Positions 7,365-17,225 are shown, counted from the stretch's first letter. The stretch: DNA of 64,000 nt from Barnesiella intestinihominis YIT 11860 (GCF_000296465.1 NZ_JH815203.1:62001-126000), one strand, 5' to 3'. Notes: generated by a model not told the origin, from the sequence alone. Translations and numbers: made by a program.

Positions 7365-10300
7365 TTATTTATTTTCTTCAATTTTGGGTAACTTACGTTC
7401 CGGCATTAATCTTTCTTGTAAAGTCTGGAATACGATAAACAACACAGGAACAATAAACAATAAAGCTATCGTACCGATTAACATACCACCGACAGTTCCT
7501 ACACCGATAGAAATATTCCCGTTAGCTCCTACACCCGACGAAAACATCATAGGTAACATACCGAATATCATGGTAAGCGAAGTCATAAGGATCGGACGTA
7601 ACCGAACCTGAGCTGCCGAGATTGCCGCTTGGGTAATTGTCATACCATGCCGACGACGTTCCGAAGCATATTCTGTCAACAAAATCGCCGTTTTCGCCAA
7701 CAATCCTATCAACATGATTAGTCCGGTTTGCAAGTAGATGTTATTTTCCAAGCCAAACATTTTAGCAAACAAGAAACTTCCGGCCAAACCAAAAGGAACG
7801 GAAAGAATTACCGCGATGGGAATGAAAAGACTTTCATATAAAGCACACAAAATCAAATAGATAAATACAACACATATCACAAATACCAACGTAGTGGTAC
7901 TACCCGACGATGCCTCTTCCCTAGACATTCCTCCGAACTCGAATCCGTAGCCTTCGGGAAGTGTCTCTTCCGCGACCTCTCGAACTGCCTGAATAGCTTG
8001 TCCCGAGCTGTACCCTGCCGCAGGTGTGCCGTTAACACTAATAGCCGAAAAAAGATTAAAACGAGACAGCGTTTCAGCCCCATACACACGAGTCAGTGTC
8101 AAATATTGACTAACCGGGGACATTTCACCATCTGAATTACGGACAAACATATTATTTAATGCTTCCGTATCTAACCGAAATTCCGGTGAAGCCTGCACCA
8201 TCACTCGATATAATTTCGAAAAACGGTTCATATTCGATGCATAGTTTCCTCCTATATATCCCGACAAAACATTCAGCACTTCCGACGGCGATACTCCGTT
8301 ACGTTTGCATCGGGCAGCATCTACCTCGACCAAATATTGAGGGAACTTGGTATCGAACGAAGTCGTGGCACGCGCAATTTCGGGTCTGGCATTCAAAGCG
8401 TCGATCATCTGACGCGTATATTTCAACAAATCCTCAATCGTACCTCCCTTTTGATCCTGTACATAAATTTCAAATCCACTGCTCACGCCATAGCCGGGAA
8501 TCATCGGTTGTGCAAAAGCCATAATCTGTGCCGAAGATATATCGTCTGTACGTTTATATATTTCATTGATAACGGCATTTATTTCATCTTCATCACCCGT
8601 CCGTTCGTCCCAGGGTTTCAAACGAATGATAAACATACCGTTCGATGCCCCTTGACCGCTAATCATACCATTACCTGTCACCTTAGAGAATATACGAACC
8701 TGAGGAATATCCTTGATACGCCTGTCGATTTCGTCCATTACAACCTTAGTTTGCTCCAAATTCGTTCCGGGAGAAGTACGTACATCTACAAAAATAGTTC
8801 CCATATCCTCCTGCGGCACAAGTCCGGTTTTCGTCGTTTTCATCAAAATAAACAATCCGGCGCCAGCAATTACCAACAATACACCAGCCAACCATTTATG
8901 TTTAAACATAAAAAACACGCCTGTTTTATATTTCATCACGATACGATGAAATGCCGTATCAAATGCCATATGGAAACGAGAAGAAAAACTCATTTTGCCT
9001 CCTTTCCCAATCACGTGAGGGGTCATAATCAAAGCGCACAATGCCGGACTTAAAGTCAACGCATTGACCATCGAAATCGCTACCGCCACTGCCATAGTGA
9101 GACCGAACTGCGTATAAAACGTTCCGGTCGTACCACCAATGAAACAAACAGGTATAAACACTGCCATGAAAACAAAAGTGGTCGTAATCAATGCAGACGT
9201 TATACCACCCATTGCATCGACGGTTGCCAAATAGGAAGATTTATATCCCTCATCGAATTTAGCCTGTACAGCCTCGACCACAACTATCGCATCGTCGACC
9301 ACCGTCCCGATTACCAACACCAGTGCGAACAAAGTCAACATGTTCAGACTAAAACCAGCCGCATAAAGGAAAGCAAACGTACCTATCAGAGAGACAATGA
9401 TAGAAATAGAAGGTATGAGCGTCGAACGCATACTTTGCAAAAATACATACACAACAAATATCACCAAAAGGATAGCTTCGACCAATGTTTTTATCACGTT
9501 CTTGATAGAAGCATCGAGAAAGTCTTTGGAACTCATCAAATCTACCAACTCCATACCCTTAGGCAAAGATTTTGAAATTTCGGCTACGACTTTGTCTACC
9601 TCCTCGATAATCTCATTCGCATTCGAACCGGAAGTTTGCGCAATCATGCAGTTAGAGCCGGGATGTCCATTCACCTCTCCAATATAAGTGTAAGTACGGG
9701 AACCCAGCTCTATCCGAGCAACATCTTTCAATCTTAACACTTCTCCACTGGCAAGAGACTTGATTACCAAATTTTCATAATCTTTCTCATCTTCATAACG
9801 CCCTCGGTATTTCAATACATATTGAAACGTATTTTCCGACTCCGCACCCAAAGTACCGGTAGGAGCCTCCAAATTTTGTTCATCGAGAACCGTCGTTATA
9901 TCTGTCGGAACCAACCCGTATTTTGCCATCTTACCCGGATCGAGCCAAATACGCAATGAATAATCGGCTCCCATCACATTCACCTCGCCGACGCCAGCTA
10001 TACGAGAAAGACGGGGCTCAATATTTATTTTCAAATAGTTGTTCAAGAAACTTTCATCGAATGAATTATCTGGACTATAAAGAGCCAATGCTTTAATATT
10101 GCTCGTCTGTCGTTTACGAACCGTAATTCCACTCCGCGTAACCTCGGCAGGCAAAAGCCCCTGGGCACTAGCTATACGATTTTGTACATTGACCATCGCC
10201 ATATCGGGATCTGTACCCTGACGAAAATAGATTGTAATTCTCGCAGAGCCAGTATTCGTAGATGATGAAACCATGTACATCATATTCTCCACTCCGTTGA

Positions 10301-10508
10301 GAGCTTCTTCCAAAGGTACGACCACACTCTTTTGCACAGTTTCGGCATTAGCCCCCGTGTAACTGGCCGAAACACTAACCGTAGGAGGAGCTATCTCCGG
10401 GAATTGTTCTATGGGCAACTGGGAAAGACCTATCAATCCAATAATGAGTATCACGACGGATATAACGCCCGCCAATATGGGGCGATCTATAAATACTTTT
10501 ATTTTCAT
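7365..10508 (-). CDS. RND multidrug efflux inner-membrane transporter (AcrB/MexB-like, HAE1)
   Basis: A proton-driven pump that expels drugs, bile salts or other amphiphiles from the periplasm through the adaptor and outer-membrane channel. Its 1,047 residues are typical. N-terminal FIDRPILAGVISVVI is the first membrane helix, and two large periplasmic loops and twelve helices follow the usual pattern. The proton-relay aspartates are visible in helix 4 (VIGTVVDDAIVVVEAV), and GLLAKTAILLTEYA carries the partner lysine in helix 10. Nine bases separate it from the adaptor gene upstream. The complete adaptor-pump-channel order suggests a functional system. Confidence 0.96.
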   Translation of the reverse strand: MKIKVFIDRPILAGVISVVILIIGLIGLSQLPIEQFPEIAPPTVSVSASYTGANAETVQKSVVVPLEEALNGVENMMYMVSSSTNTGSARITIYFRQGTDPDMAMVNVQNRIASAQGLLPAEVTRSGITVRKRQTSNIKALALYSPDNSFDESFLNNYLKINIEPRLSRIAGVGEVNVMGADYSLRIWLDPGKMAKYGLVPTDITTVLDEQNLEAPTGTLGAESENTFQYVLKYRGRYEDEKDYENLVIKSLASGEVLRLKDVARIELGSRTYTYIGEVNGHPGSNCMIAQTSGSNANEIIEEVDKVVAEISKSLPKGMELVDLMSSKDFLDASIKNVIKTLVEAILLVIFVVYVFLQSMRSTLIPSISIIVSLIGTFAFLYAAGFSLNMLTLFALVLVIGTVVDDAIVVVEAVQAKFDEGYKSSYLATVDAMGGITSALITTTFVFMAVFIPVCFIGGTTGTFYTQFGLTMAVAVAISMVNALTLSPALCALIMTPHVIGKGGKMSFSSRFHMAFDTAFHRIVMKYKTGVFFMFKHKWLAGVLLVIAGAGLFILMKTTKTGLVPQEDMGTIFVDVRTSPGTNLEQTKVVMDEIDRRIKDIPQVRIFSKVTGNGMISGQGASNGMFIIRLKPWDERTGDEDEINAVINEIYKRTDDISSAQIMAFAQPMIPGYGVSSGFEIYVQDQKGGTIEDLLKYTRQMIDALNARPEIARATTSFDTKFPQYLVEVDAARCKRNGVSPSEVLNVLSGYIGGNYASNMNRFSKLYRVMVQASPEFRLDTEALNNMFVRNSDGEMSPVSQYLTLTRVYGAETLSRFNLFSAISVNGTPAAGYSSGQAIQAVREVAEETLPEGYGFEFGGMSREEASSGSTTTLVFVICVVFIYLILCALYESLFIPIAVILSVPFGLAGSFLFAKMFGLENNIYLQTGLIMLIGLLAKTAILLTEYASERRRHGMTITQAAISAAQVRLRPILMTSLTMIFGMLPMMFSSGVGANGNISIGVGTVGGMLIGTIALLFIVPVLFIVFQTLQERLMPERKLPKIEENK

Positions 10509-10517
10509 GGCAACACG

Positions 10518-11618
10518 TTATTCTTGGGTCGTCTGACTTTCTATTATCGTTCCCTCTCGTACTAATCCGGCTCCTTCGGCAATAATGACATCTCCCGAAT
10601 TAAGACCCGATTCTACGATATACTCTGTACCGTTATTCAATTTAAATACCTCGACCGGAGCAGATTTCGCCTTTCCTTCAACAACTTTGTAAACGAATAC
10701 CCGATTTTGTAACTCATAAGTGGCCGTCTGAGGAATAACGATACAATTTTTTCTTACCGTAGGAATAAGAACCGTCCCGCTTCCACCGTTACGTAACAAT
10801 CCGTCAGGATTCGAGAAAGAGGCTCGCAAACTGATTGCTCCGGTACTTTCATCGACGGTTCCACTAATGGCATCAATCTTACCCTGTTGTACATAAGCCT
10901 TACCATTGCTCAATGTAAGTTCTACGTCAGGCATTTGCGACATCGCCTTTTGCAGAGAACCATATTGTTGAAGCAAGTCGAGAATTTGATTCTCCGACAT
11001 GGAAAAATAGGCATACACTTCTTGATCGTCAGACACCGATACCAAAGGTTCGGAAATAGTACTACTCACCAAAGCCCCCACCCGATAAGGAATCATACTA
11101 GCAACACCGTCTACCGGACTTTTAACCTCTGTATATGAAAGATCGTTACGAGCATTTGTTTCTTGTGCTTTCGCTTGGGCCAAAGCCGCTTCTGCTTCGG
11201 CTAATTCATTTTTTGCCGTTTGAAGATCAAATTCAGAAACGACCTGTTCTTTAAAAAGTTCGGCCTTGCTTTCAGCAGAAAGTCGAGCCGTAGCCAACTT
11301 GGCTTCGGCACTTTTCACATTAGCCACAGCAGTTTCAAGAGCTGCTTTATAAGGCACTTGATCTATGATAAAAAGTGTTTGTCCCTTATGAACGGCATCA
11401 CCTTCGTTTATCTTTATTTCGGTAATAATTCCGCTTACTTGCGGACGTACTTCTACAAATTGGCGTCCACGCAGTGTCGCCGTATATCCCGACTTTAAAG
11501 TCCTATTTGTCGGTTCTACGGTAATTGTTTTGTACATTGCTGTGCCTTCTCTTCGTTGGGATTCTTTACATGCCGAGAGCATAGACAATACAGCCATAGC
11601 AATAATAAATTGTTTCAT
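10518..11618 (-). CDS. RND efflux periplasmic adaptor lipoprotein (AcrA/MexA-like)
   Basis: The membrane-fusion subunit that links pump and outer-membrane channel. Its 366 residues begin with a lipobox (VLSMLSAC, Cys17). A lipoyl/barrel-sandwich half (VEVRPQVSGIITEI, GDAVHKGQTLFIID at about 50-90) is followed by a coiled-coil hairpin rich in Ala, Glu and Lys (about 95-160), the second lipoyl half (YTEVKSPVDGVAS) and the beta-barrel. First gene of the operon. A -7-like TAAATTTG lies at 11,685-11,692 on the same strand. A LytS/LytTR pair is divergently transcribed 240 bases away and is a candidate regulator. Confidence 0.94.
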   Translation of the reverse strand: MKQFIIAMAVLSMLSACKESQRREGTAMYKTITVEPTNRTLKSGYTATLRGRQFVEVRPQVSGIITEIKINEGDAVHKGQTLFIIDQVPYKAALETAVANVKSAEAKLATARLSAESKAELFKEQVVSEFDLQTAKNELAEAEAALAQAKAQETNARNDLSYTEVKSPVDGVASMIPYRVGALVSSTISEPLVSVSDDQEVYAYFSMSENQILDLLQQYGSLQKAMSQMPDVELTLSNGKAYVQQGKIDAISGTVDESTGAISLRASFSNPDGLLRNGGSGTVLIPTVRKNCIVIPQTATYELQNRVFVYKVVEGKAKSAPVEVFKLNNGTEYIVESGLNSGDVIIAEGAGLVREGTIIESQTTQE

Positions 11619-11684
11619 TTTTACTGTTTTATGTGATGATTATTTAATTTGCGATTAATCTTCGTTACCCCGAAAAGTAATTCT

Positions 11685-11692
11685 CAAATTTA
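11685..11692 (-). promoter_or_regulatory. Putative -7 element for the RND operon
   Basis: TAAATTTG on the minus strand fits TAnnTTTG and would start transcription near 11,678, about 60 bases before the adaptor ATG. No clear -33 element is seen. Confidence 0.35.
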
Positions 11693-11766
11693 TAAATTAT
11701 ATTGCTACCAGATAAACATGTATTGATAAACGACTAAAAAGTGATGCCGAACAGCAAATGATGACA

Positions 11767-11798
11767 ATTGACAAATTCACAAGAAAGCTCTACCTTTG
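11767..11798 (+). promoter_or_regulatory. Promoter for the LytS/LytTR two-component pair
   Basis: TACCTTTG (11,791-11,798) matches the -7 consensus, with TTG at 11,768-11,770 about 20 bases upstream. The start codon is at 11,862. Confidence 0.5.
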
Positions 11799-11861
11799 TC
11801 ATAAAAGAAATTTTTCAACGACTACTCTCCCTTCAATATAAACCGACACATAAATGAAAAT

Positions 11862-12869
11862 ATGAGGCAGACTCGTATCAGTACATACATAGATTTACTT
11901 TTTTGTTTGGTTATACTACCAGTGATTATCATGTTAGCTCCTGTGGAAAAATGGATCATACACCACACCTATTTCATGTTAACATTGATCGTTTACTTAT
12001 ATGCCCTTTATTTTACTTACCGCAAAGCCAACATACCCTCACTTTTTTTAAGACATAAATTCGGACAAGTTTTTTTTCTTATAGCGGCTCTATTGATAAT
12101 CACATGGGGACTCAGCCAGATACCTATTCCAAAAGACAAGTTTTCCACTTCTTCTCTGGACTTGGGTATACGACAGCACATGCGAACACAAACCGTATGG
12201 TTTTTCTTTCTCATCGTCACCGGATTCAGTCTCGCCATAGAACTGACATTCGAACTATTTCGCCAAATTCTGTCCAAACAAGAAATCGAAGCAGAAAAGA
12301 ATAAAGCGGAATTGGCTCTTTACAAGGCACAAATCAATCCTCATTTTCTATTCAATACACTCAATGCATTATATGGTTTGGTATTGACCAAATCCGATAA
12401 AACAGAATCGGCATTCATTCAATTCTCCAACATTCTCAAATATATGTATGCACAAACTACATCAGAAACCATTCCCGTTTGTAACGAGATAGATTATATT
12501 CGCCAATATGTCGATTTACAAGCTCTCAGACTAAATAAACATACCCACATTTCTTTCAAAACGCAAACCGACGATGACCAAGCTCCAATTCCTCCTATGA
12601 TTCTTATTACATTCGTGGAAAACGCTTTTAAATACGGTACATCTTCCGATATAGATTGCACTGTACTCATCAGAATTATAGTGAAAAACGGACAACTCCT
12701 TTTCGAAACAGAAAATACGGTCATGAAAGAAAAAAAGGAAAAGACCCCTGCTATCGGCATCGAAAATTGCCGCAAGCGATTAGAATTGCTCTATCCGGGT
12801 CGCTTTAATTTAACGACTGTCCAAGAAAACCGACAATATAAAATCAGACTAACTATTCGACTACAATGA
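11862..12869 (+). CDS. Sensor histidine kinase, LytS/YpdA-type (His_kinase family)
   Basis: The membrane sensor of a two-component system. Its 335 residues carry four predicted transmembrane helices in the first 130 residues with little extracytoplasmic sequence, so it probably senses a membrane or intramembrane cue. A short coiled linker follows, then the LytS-type H box KAQINPHFLFNTLN (phosphoacceptor His near 163) and an ATPase domain with N-box-like FVENAFKYG and the G box GIGIENCRKRL. The stop overlaps the ATG of the response regulator by four bases (ATGA), indicating translational coupling. It lies divergent from the RND efflux operon, which is a plausible target. Confidence 0.9.
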   Translation: MRQTRISTYIDLLFCLVILPVIIMLAPVEKWIIHHTYFMLTLIVYLYALYFTYRKANIPSLFLRHKFGQVFFLIAALLIITWGLSQIPIPKDKFSTSSLDLGIRQHMRTQTVWFFFLIVTGFSLAIELTFELFRQILSKQEIEAEKNKAELALYKAQINPHFLFNTLNALYGLVLTKSDKTESAFIQFSNILKYMYAQTTSETIPVCNEIDYIRQYVDLQALRLNKHTHISFKTQTDDDQAPIPPMILITFVENAFKYGTSSDIDCTVLIRIIVKNGQLLFETENTVMKEKKEKTPAIGIENCRKRLELLYPGRFNLTTVQENRQYKIRLTIRLQ

Positions 12870-13582
12870 AAAAATTTTCTTGTATAGCTATTGACGACGA
12901 GCCCCTTGCTTTACTTGTCATCACTCAATTTTGTGAGCGGTTTGGAAATTTGGATCTTTCGACATTCAGCGAACCTCGTATTGGGTTGGAAGAGATCAAA
13001 CGACACAAACCCGATTTGGTTTTCCTCGATATAGAAATGAATAGTATCAACGGACTGGATATCGCTCACGCTCTACCCAGAGAGTGTTGCTTTATATTCA
13101 CCACTGCACATGCTCAATACGCACTCAACGGATTCGACCTCGATGCCGTAGATTTCCTACACAAACCGTTTGCTTACGAAAGATTTAAAAAAGCTGTCGA
13201 GAAAGCCATTCGCAGAATAGAGACAGAAAAAGTCCCCGAGAATATCGTTATCAAACAAGAATATGCTAACGTAACAATTCCCATTAATGACATTCTATAT
13301 ATCGAAGCGATGGAAAACTATACTAAAATTTTCCGGGAAAACGGAGGATACATACTGTCCCGAACGAACATGAAAACGATTCAAGAAATTTTGCCCGAAG
13401 AAAATTTTCTCCGCATTCACCGTTCATATATCGTACCTATCGAAAAAATCGAAATGTTTTCCAAGAAAAAAATAAAACTTATCGGGAAAGAAATATTTCT
13501 CCCCATAGGAAGACTTTACGCTAATCACATATATGACACACTTATCTCCCAAAATTCCGGGCATATTTTTCCAAACCCATAA
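12866..13582 (+). CDS. LytTR-type response regulator
   Basis: A transcription factor phosphorylated by the adjacent kinase. Its 238 residues have an N-terminal receiver (acidic pair in AIDDEP at about 8-12, phosphoacceptor Asp in LVFLDIEM near 55, switch Thr in FTTAHAQ, Lys in FLHKPFAYERF) and a C-terminal LytTR DNA-binding domain (about 125-228, with YIEAMENYTKIF and FLRIHRSYIVP). LytTR proteins bind pairs of direct repeats. None was identified with certainty in the adjacent intergenic region. Confidence 0.93.
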   Translation: MKKFSCIAIDDEPLALLVITQFCERFGNLDLSTFSEPRIGLEEIKRHKPDLVFLDIEMNSINGLDIAHALPRECCFIFTTAHAQYALNGFDLDAVDFLHKPFAYERFKKAVEKAIRRIETEKVPENIVIKQEYANVTIPINDILYIEAMENYTKIFRENGGYILSRTNMKTIQEILPEENFLRIHRSYIVPIEKIEMFSKKKIKLIGKEIFLPIGRLYANHIYDTLISQNSGHIFPNP

Positions 13583-13729
13583 GAATACAAGGTAAAATAC
13601 GGAACGAGGAAACGGAAACTACTATGGAATAAGCGAATAAAATCTGATATGCACCTATTAAACGCTCATTATCTTTTTTATAACAAAAGCATACATTTTA
13701 CAGGTATTTTATTTTTTGTATAGAATCAT

Positions 13730-13737
13730 TATCTTTG
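13730..13737 (+). promoter_or_regulatory. Putative -7 element for the GH29 gene
   Basis: TATCTTTG matches TAnnTTTG 26 bases before the GH29 ATG. The -33 region is T-rich without a clean TTTG. Confidence 0.45.
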
Positions 13738-13762
13738 TACGGAAACTAATTATTTATACCCA

Positions 13763-15628
13763 ATGAAAAATACATGTGTTTTTCTCACTATTTGTGCTCT
13801 ATTCGCAGGTTGTCAGTCAAACAAAAAACAATATTACGAAAAACATCTCGTTTTTCCCGAAGGCTCGACAATCGAACAAAAAGTCGAAATGGCAGCACAC
13901 CTGACACCTACACCTCAACAACTAGCATGGCAACAGTTGGAACTGACCGCATTTCTACACTTCGGTATAAACACCTTGACCAATCGGGAATGGGGAGACG
14001 GGAAGGAAGATCCCAAACTTTTTAACCCCACTCAGTTAGATGCCGAACAATGGGTAAAAACGCTGAAAGATGCCGGATTTAAAATGGCGATTCTCACAGC
14101 CAAACATCACGACGGTTTTTGTTTATGGCCCACTGCTACAACCAGTCACTCGGTCGCTTCATCACCCTGGAAAGATGGAAAAGGCGATGTAGTCAAAGAG
14201 ATGAAAGAGGCTTGCGACAAATATGGTCTCAAATTCGGTGTTTACCTATCTCCGTGGGACAGAAATGCATCTTGCTATGGAAACTCGCCCGAATACAATA
14301 AATTTTTCATCGAACAACTTACCGAGTTGCTCTCAAACTACGGAGAGATACACGAAGTTTGGTTCGACGGTGCTTGCGGTGAAGGTCCTAATGGTAAAAA
14401 ACAAGAATATGACTGGGATCAGTTCTATAAAACCATACAAAAGTTACAACCCAACGCTGTCATGGCTATCATGGGAGACGACGTAAGATGGGTAGGAAAC
14501 GAAAAAGGATATGGGCGGGAAACCGAATGGAGCGCAACGGCTCTTGTTCCCGGTATATATTCCCGTTCAGACAGTATTAACACCGTATTAGGTTTAAAAA
14601 ACAAATCGGAAGACCTCGGCAGTCGAGCCCTTTTAGAACAAGCGACCGAATTATTTTGGTACCCGTCGGAAGTCGATGTATCGATTCGTCCGGGCTGGTT
14701 CTATCATCGGGAAGAAGACGATAAGGTAAAATCGCTTTCTACATTGGTGGACATCTATTTCAAATCGGTAGGATACAATTCTGTTTTACTGCTCAATATT
14801 CCTCCCGACACAAGGGGGTTGATTCATGAAAACGACGCCAAACGGCTGCAAGAACTGGCTCAATATATAAGCCATACATTTGCAACCGATTATGGAAAAA
14901 CTTCTCACGAAAAAATTACCGGGAAAGAGGGCGATTCCTTCGAGATAAATATAACGGCTACGACTCCCGTGAATACACTCTTACTGCAAGAGGATATACA
15001 GAACGGACAACGAATTGAAGCATTTACCGTAGAGGCTTCGATAAACGGAGTATGGGAAAAAATCTCCGAAGGCACAACAATAGGATATAAACGACTGGTG
15101 AGATTCGACGATGTTATCGCCGACAAATTAAGAGTGACTATTAATCGGACAAGAGCCGATTTCTCCATATTACGAACCGGAATATTCTATGCAAACCCTA
15201 TTATAGAAAAATCAGAAGAAGCACAAAATTCGGTTTTCACTCCCCAAGAGTGTCTTATCGGAGATAAAGAAGCAGTAGAAGCTATTGACAAAAAAATCGA
15301 GACTGCTATTTACAGCGACGGTCTTTCTCCTATCCTCATCGATCTCGGAAAAATACGAAGCATAAAAGGGTTCTGTTACACACCGGTACAAGAAGGGAAT
15401 ACCGATGGGACTATTTTCCACTATAATTTGTATCAAAGTAACGACGGAAAAGAATGGAAAGGCATTATACTTAACGGTGAATTCAGCAACATAAAGAACA
15501 ATCCTATTCCTCAATTCGTCACATTCGGGAAAGTCTTGGAAACAAGATACTTGAAATTAGAACCCATCGAAGAGATAAACGGAAACCAAAAGACCTCTAT
15601 CGCTGAGTTTAGTGTGGTAATACCGTAA
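13763..15628 (+). CDS. GH29 alpha-L-fucosidase lipoprotein with C-terminal discoidin-like domain
   Basis: A retaining fucosidase acting on alpha-linked L-fucose of host glycans. The 621 residues begin with a lipoprotein signal (CALFAGC, Cys17). The (beta/alpha)8 domain spans about 50-370, with LHFGINT, the substrate-binding KHHDGFCLWP and the nucleophile D202 in EVWFDGA. The general acid is poorly conserved in this family and I do not assign it; ETEWSATALVPG lies in the right region. Beyond about 480 a beta-sandwich resembling an F5/8 type C (discoidin) carbohydrate-binding module follows. It stands alone with its own promoter and terminator. With the GH95 enzyme it covers different fucosyl linkages. 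Confidence 0.94.
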   Translation: MKNTCVFLTICALFAGCQSNKKQYYEKHLVFPEGSTIEQKVEMAAHLTPTPQQLAWQQLELTAFLHFGINTLTNREWGDGKEDPKLFNPTQLDAEQWVKTLKDAGFKMAILTAKHHDGFCLWPTATTSHSVASSPWKDGKGDVVKEMKEACDKYGLKFGVYLSPWDRNASCYGNSPEYNKFFIEQLTELLSNYGEIHEVWFDGACGEGPNGKKQEYDWDQFYKTIQKLQPNAVMAIMGDDVRWVGNEKGYGRETEWSATALVPGIYSRSDSINTVLGLKNKSEDLGSRALLEQATELFWYPSEVDVSIRPGWFYHREEDDKVKSLSTLVDIYFKSVGYNSVLLLNIPPDTRGLIHENDAKRLQELAQYISHTFATDYGKTSHEKITGKEGDSFEINITATTPVNTLLLQEDIQNGQRIEAFTVEASINGVWEKISEGTTIGYKRLVRFDDVIADKLRVTINRTRADFSILRTGIFYANPIIEKSEEAQNSVFTPQECLIGDKEAVEAIDKKIETAIYSDGLSPILIDLGKIRSIKGFCYTPVQEGNTDGTIFHYNLYQSNDGKEWKGIILNGEFSNIKNNPIPQFVTFGKVLETRYLKLEPIEEINGNQKTSIAEFSVVIP

Positions 15629-15650
15629 AAACAACCGATCATATATAGAA

Positions 15651-15684
15651 AACCGCCCGATAATATAAAATCGGGCGGTTTTTA
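15651..15684. terminator. Bidirectional terminator between GH29 and HAD genes
   Basis: AACCGCCCGA (15,651-15,660) and TCGGGCGGTT (15,671-15,680) form a perfect 10-bp stem with a 10-base loop, flanked by A-rich and T-rich sequence. It serves two convergent genes. Confidence 0.85.
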
Positions 15685-16464
15685 TATTACATGAAAATAC
15701 TCCAAAGCTCGTTTTATACCATCGTCGTCGACAGAAGTTGTCACATAATCGGCTACCTTTTTTAGCGAATTTCCGGCATTACCCATAGCGACACCAATAC
15801 CCGCGACTTTCAACATATTGGTATCGTTTCCTCCATCGCCAAATGCCATTACTTCACTTATGGAAAAACCACAATATTTCGCAACCGATTTCACCCCCTT
15901 TCCTTTATCTACTCCCTTAGCGGTTACATCGGCAAAAGCAGGATACCACCGACTGGACTCACAAGAAGGTAAACAAGGCATAATCTCTGCCTCTTCCTCG
16001 GCTGTAATAATCGGTGTCATCTGTATAATGCGTTGTTGCAAAAGAGCACTCAAAGAGATATTACCGGAGATATTGTTCAAATCGAGCAACCGATGGAAAA
16101 ATTCTTCGATTTCTCGAGTCGTGTTATAGACCAGAGCTGCCGATTCTCCCACCAATATACACGGGAATTTCCGCTCATCGGAAAATTTCATCATTGCACA
16201 AACATCTTCTTTGGGAATTGTATGGCAAGCGATTACCTTATCTCCGACCAATATATAAGCACCATTCGTAGTAATATATCCATCAATAAGGCTTTTGATA
16301 TCATCGAGATTATTGATATAAGTCAAAGGTCGTCCCGTAGAGATAAAGATTTTCAATCCTTTCTTTTTAGCTTTCTCCAACGATTCTACCGTAGAACGAG
16401 GAATACGATGAGTATGAAAACTCACAAGCGTACCGTCAATATCGAAAAACAGGGCTTTAATCAT
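15682..16464 (-). CDS. Cof-type HAD-IIB family sugar-phosphate phosphatase
   Basis: A cytosolic phosphatase of small phosphorylated metabolites. The 260-residue product has HAD motif I (ALFFDIDGTLV, nucleophile Asp near 8), motif II (IFISTGRP), a C2B cap, and motifs III and IV (conserved Lys, then MAFGDGGNDTNML). The start chosen is the ATG at 16,464: a longer frame exists to 16,527, but a -7 element at 16,483-16,490 puts the transcript start inside that extension, and the family begins right at MIKALFFDIDGT. The substrate is not predictable. Confidence 0.93.
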   Translation of the reverse strand: MIKALFFDIDGTLVSFHTHRIPRSTVESLEKAKKKGLKIFISTGRPLTYINNLDDIKSLIDGYITTNGAYILVGDKVIACHTIPKEDVCAMMKFSDERKFPCILVGESAALVYNTTREIEEFFHRLLDLNNISGNISLSALLQQRIIQMTPIITAEEEAEIMPCLPSCESSRWYPAFADVTAKGVDKGKGVKSVAKYCGFSISEVMAFGDGGNDTNMLKVAGIGVAMGNAGNSLKKVADYVTTSVDDDGIKRALEYFHVI

Positions 16465-16482
16465 TCTTTCTTTTTTATAATG

Positions 16483-16490
16483 CAAAGATA
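16483..16490 (-). promoter_or_regulatory. -7 element for the Cof-type HAD gene
   Basis: TATCTTTG on the minus strand, about 19 bases before the chosen ATG. It decides in favour of the shorter reading frame. Confidence 0.5.
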
Positions 16491-16540
16491 GTCGAAACAA
16501 ATTTACATCATACCAACTTCCTACCATTTATCACCATGAA

Positions 16541-16571
16541 AAAATCCGCCTATTGGTTAGGCGGATTTTCC
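16541..16571 (-). terminator. Terminator of the hemerythrin/regulator operon
   Basis: AAAATCCGCCT (16,541-16,551) pairs with AGGCGGATTTT (16,559-16,569). It lies about 40 bases after the LuxR-type gene on its strand, with a T-rich tail. Confidence 0.75.
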
Positions 16572-16607
16572 CAAAAACAACATCAAATAACTTATATAAC
16601 GAAGTAA

Positions 16608-17225
16608 TCACTCCTCACGGCTATAAATAGAATCTTTTATATCATTGATATCCACAAATTTATTCACTATGGCATAAATCGTCAATCCAGCCGGACTATG
16701 TATTTGCAATTTCCCTGCGATGTTTCTCCTATGGGTTATGACTGTATGGGCAGACAAACACAATTTTTCAGCGATCTGCTTATTGGTCATTCCTTTCACA
16801 ACGCCTATAATAATCTCTTTTTCTCTCTCGGTGAGCGGTTCTTGTCGTTCTTCTTTTTCAGAAGAAGTCTGCACCATCGATTCAAACGTTTCCTTAATCT
16901 GCTCTGCCGAATCGTACACCGAGATGACTCCATCATACATTTTTAAAACCGAAGCATCTGCCAAAGAATGCTGTAAAGCAATGCATTTCAATGAGAGACC
17001 TTCAAGGCTCTTCTTAAATTGTATAATAGACGATATACCTGCCAATCCCGGATCTATAATCAATATATCTGGCCTACGCCACGACAATAATGCTGGGAGC
17101 TGCTGCATATCGGCAACTTCGGCCGCTTCGATATTGAGAGTCGACAGTTTTTTCAACACAGTCAATAATCCCTTACGGATAATCAATGAAGGTTCTGCTA
17201 TGACGACTTTTAATACAGGCTTCAT
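16608..17225 (-). CDS. LuxR-type response regulator with degenerate receiver
   Basis: A DNA-binding regulator of 205 residues. The C-terminal LuxR HTH (about 138-195: LTEREKEIIIGVVKGMTNK, then LCLSAHTVITHRRNI) is canonical. The N-terminal part is receiver-like with a candidate phosphoacceptor D58 (ILIIDPGLAG), but the usual acidic pair is reduced to one Glu (VVIAEPS) and the conserved switch lysine is not evident, so normal phosphorylation is uncertain. It overlaps the upstream hemerythrin gene by four bases (ATGA). The pairing suggests that the hemerythrin protein's oxygen, nitric-oxide or iron status is read by this regulator; that is inference. Confidence 0.85.
   Translation of the reverse strand: MKPVLKVVIAEPSLIIRKGLLTVLKKLSTLNIEAAEVADMQQLPALLSWRRPDILIIDPGLAGISSIIQFKKSLEGLSLKCIALQHSLADASVLKMYDGVISVYDSAEQIKETFESMVQTSSEKEERQEPLTEREKEIIIGVVKGMTNKQIAEKLCLSAHTVITHRRNIAGKLQIHSPAGLTIYAIVNKFVDINDIKDSIYSREE

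Noticed and set aside
8337-9053. Plus-strand open frame of 238 codons
   Set aside because: It is antisense to the RND pump gene, whose protein is fully conserved; composition is that of a reverse-strand shadow.
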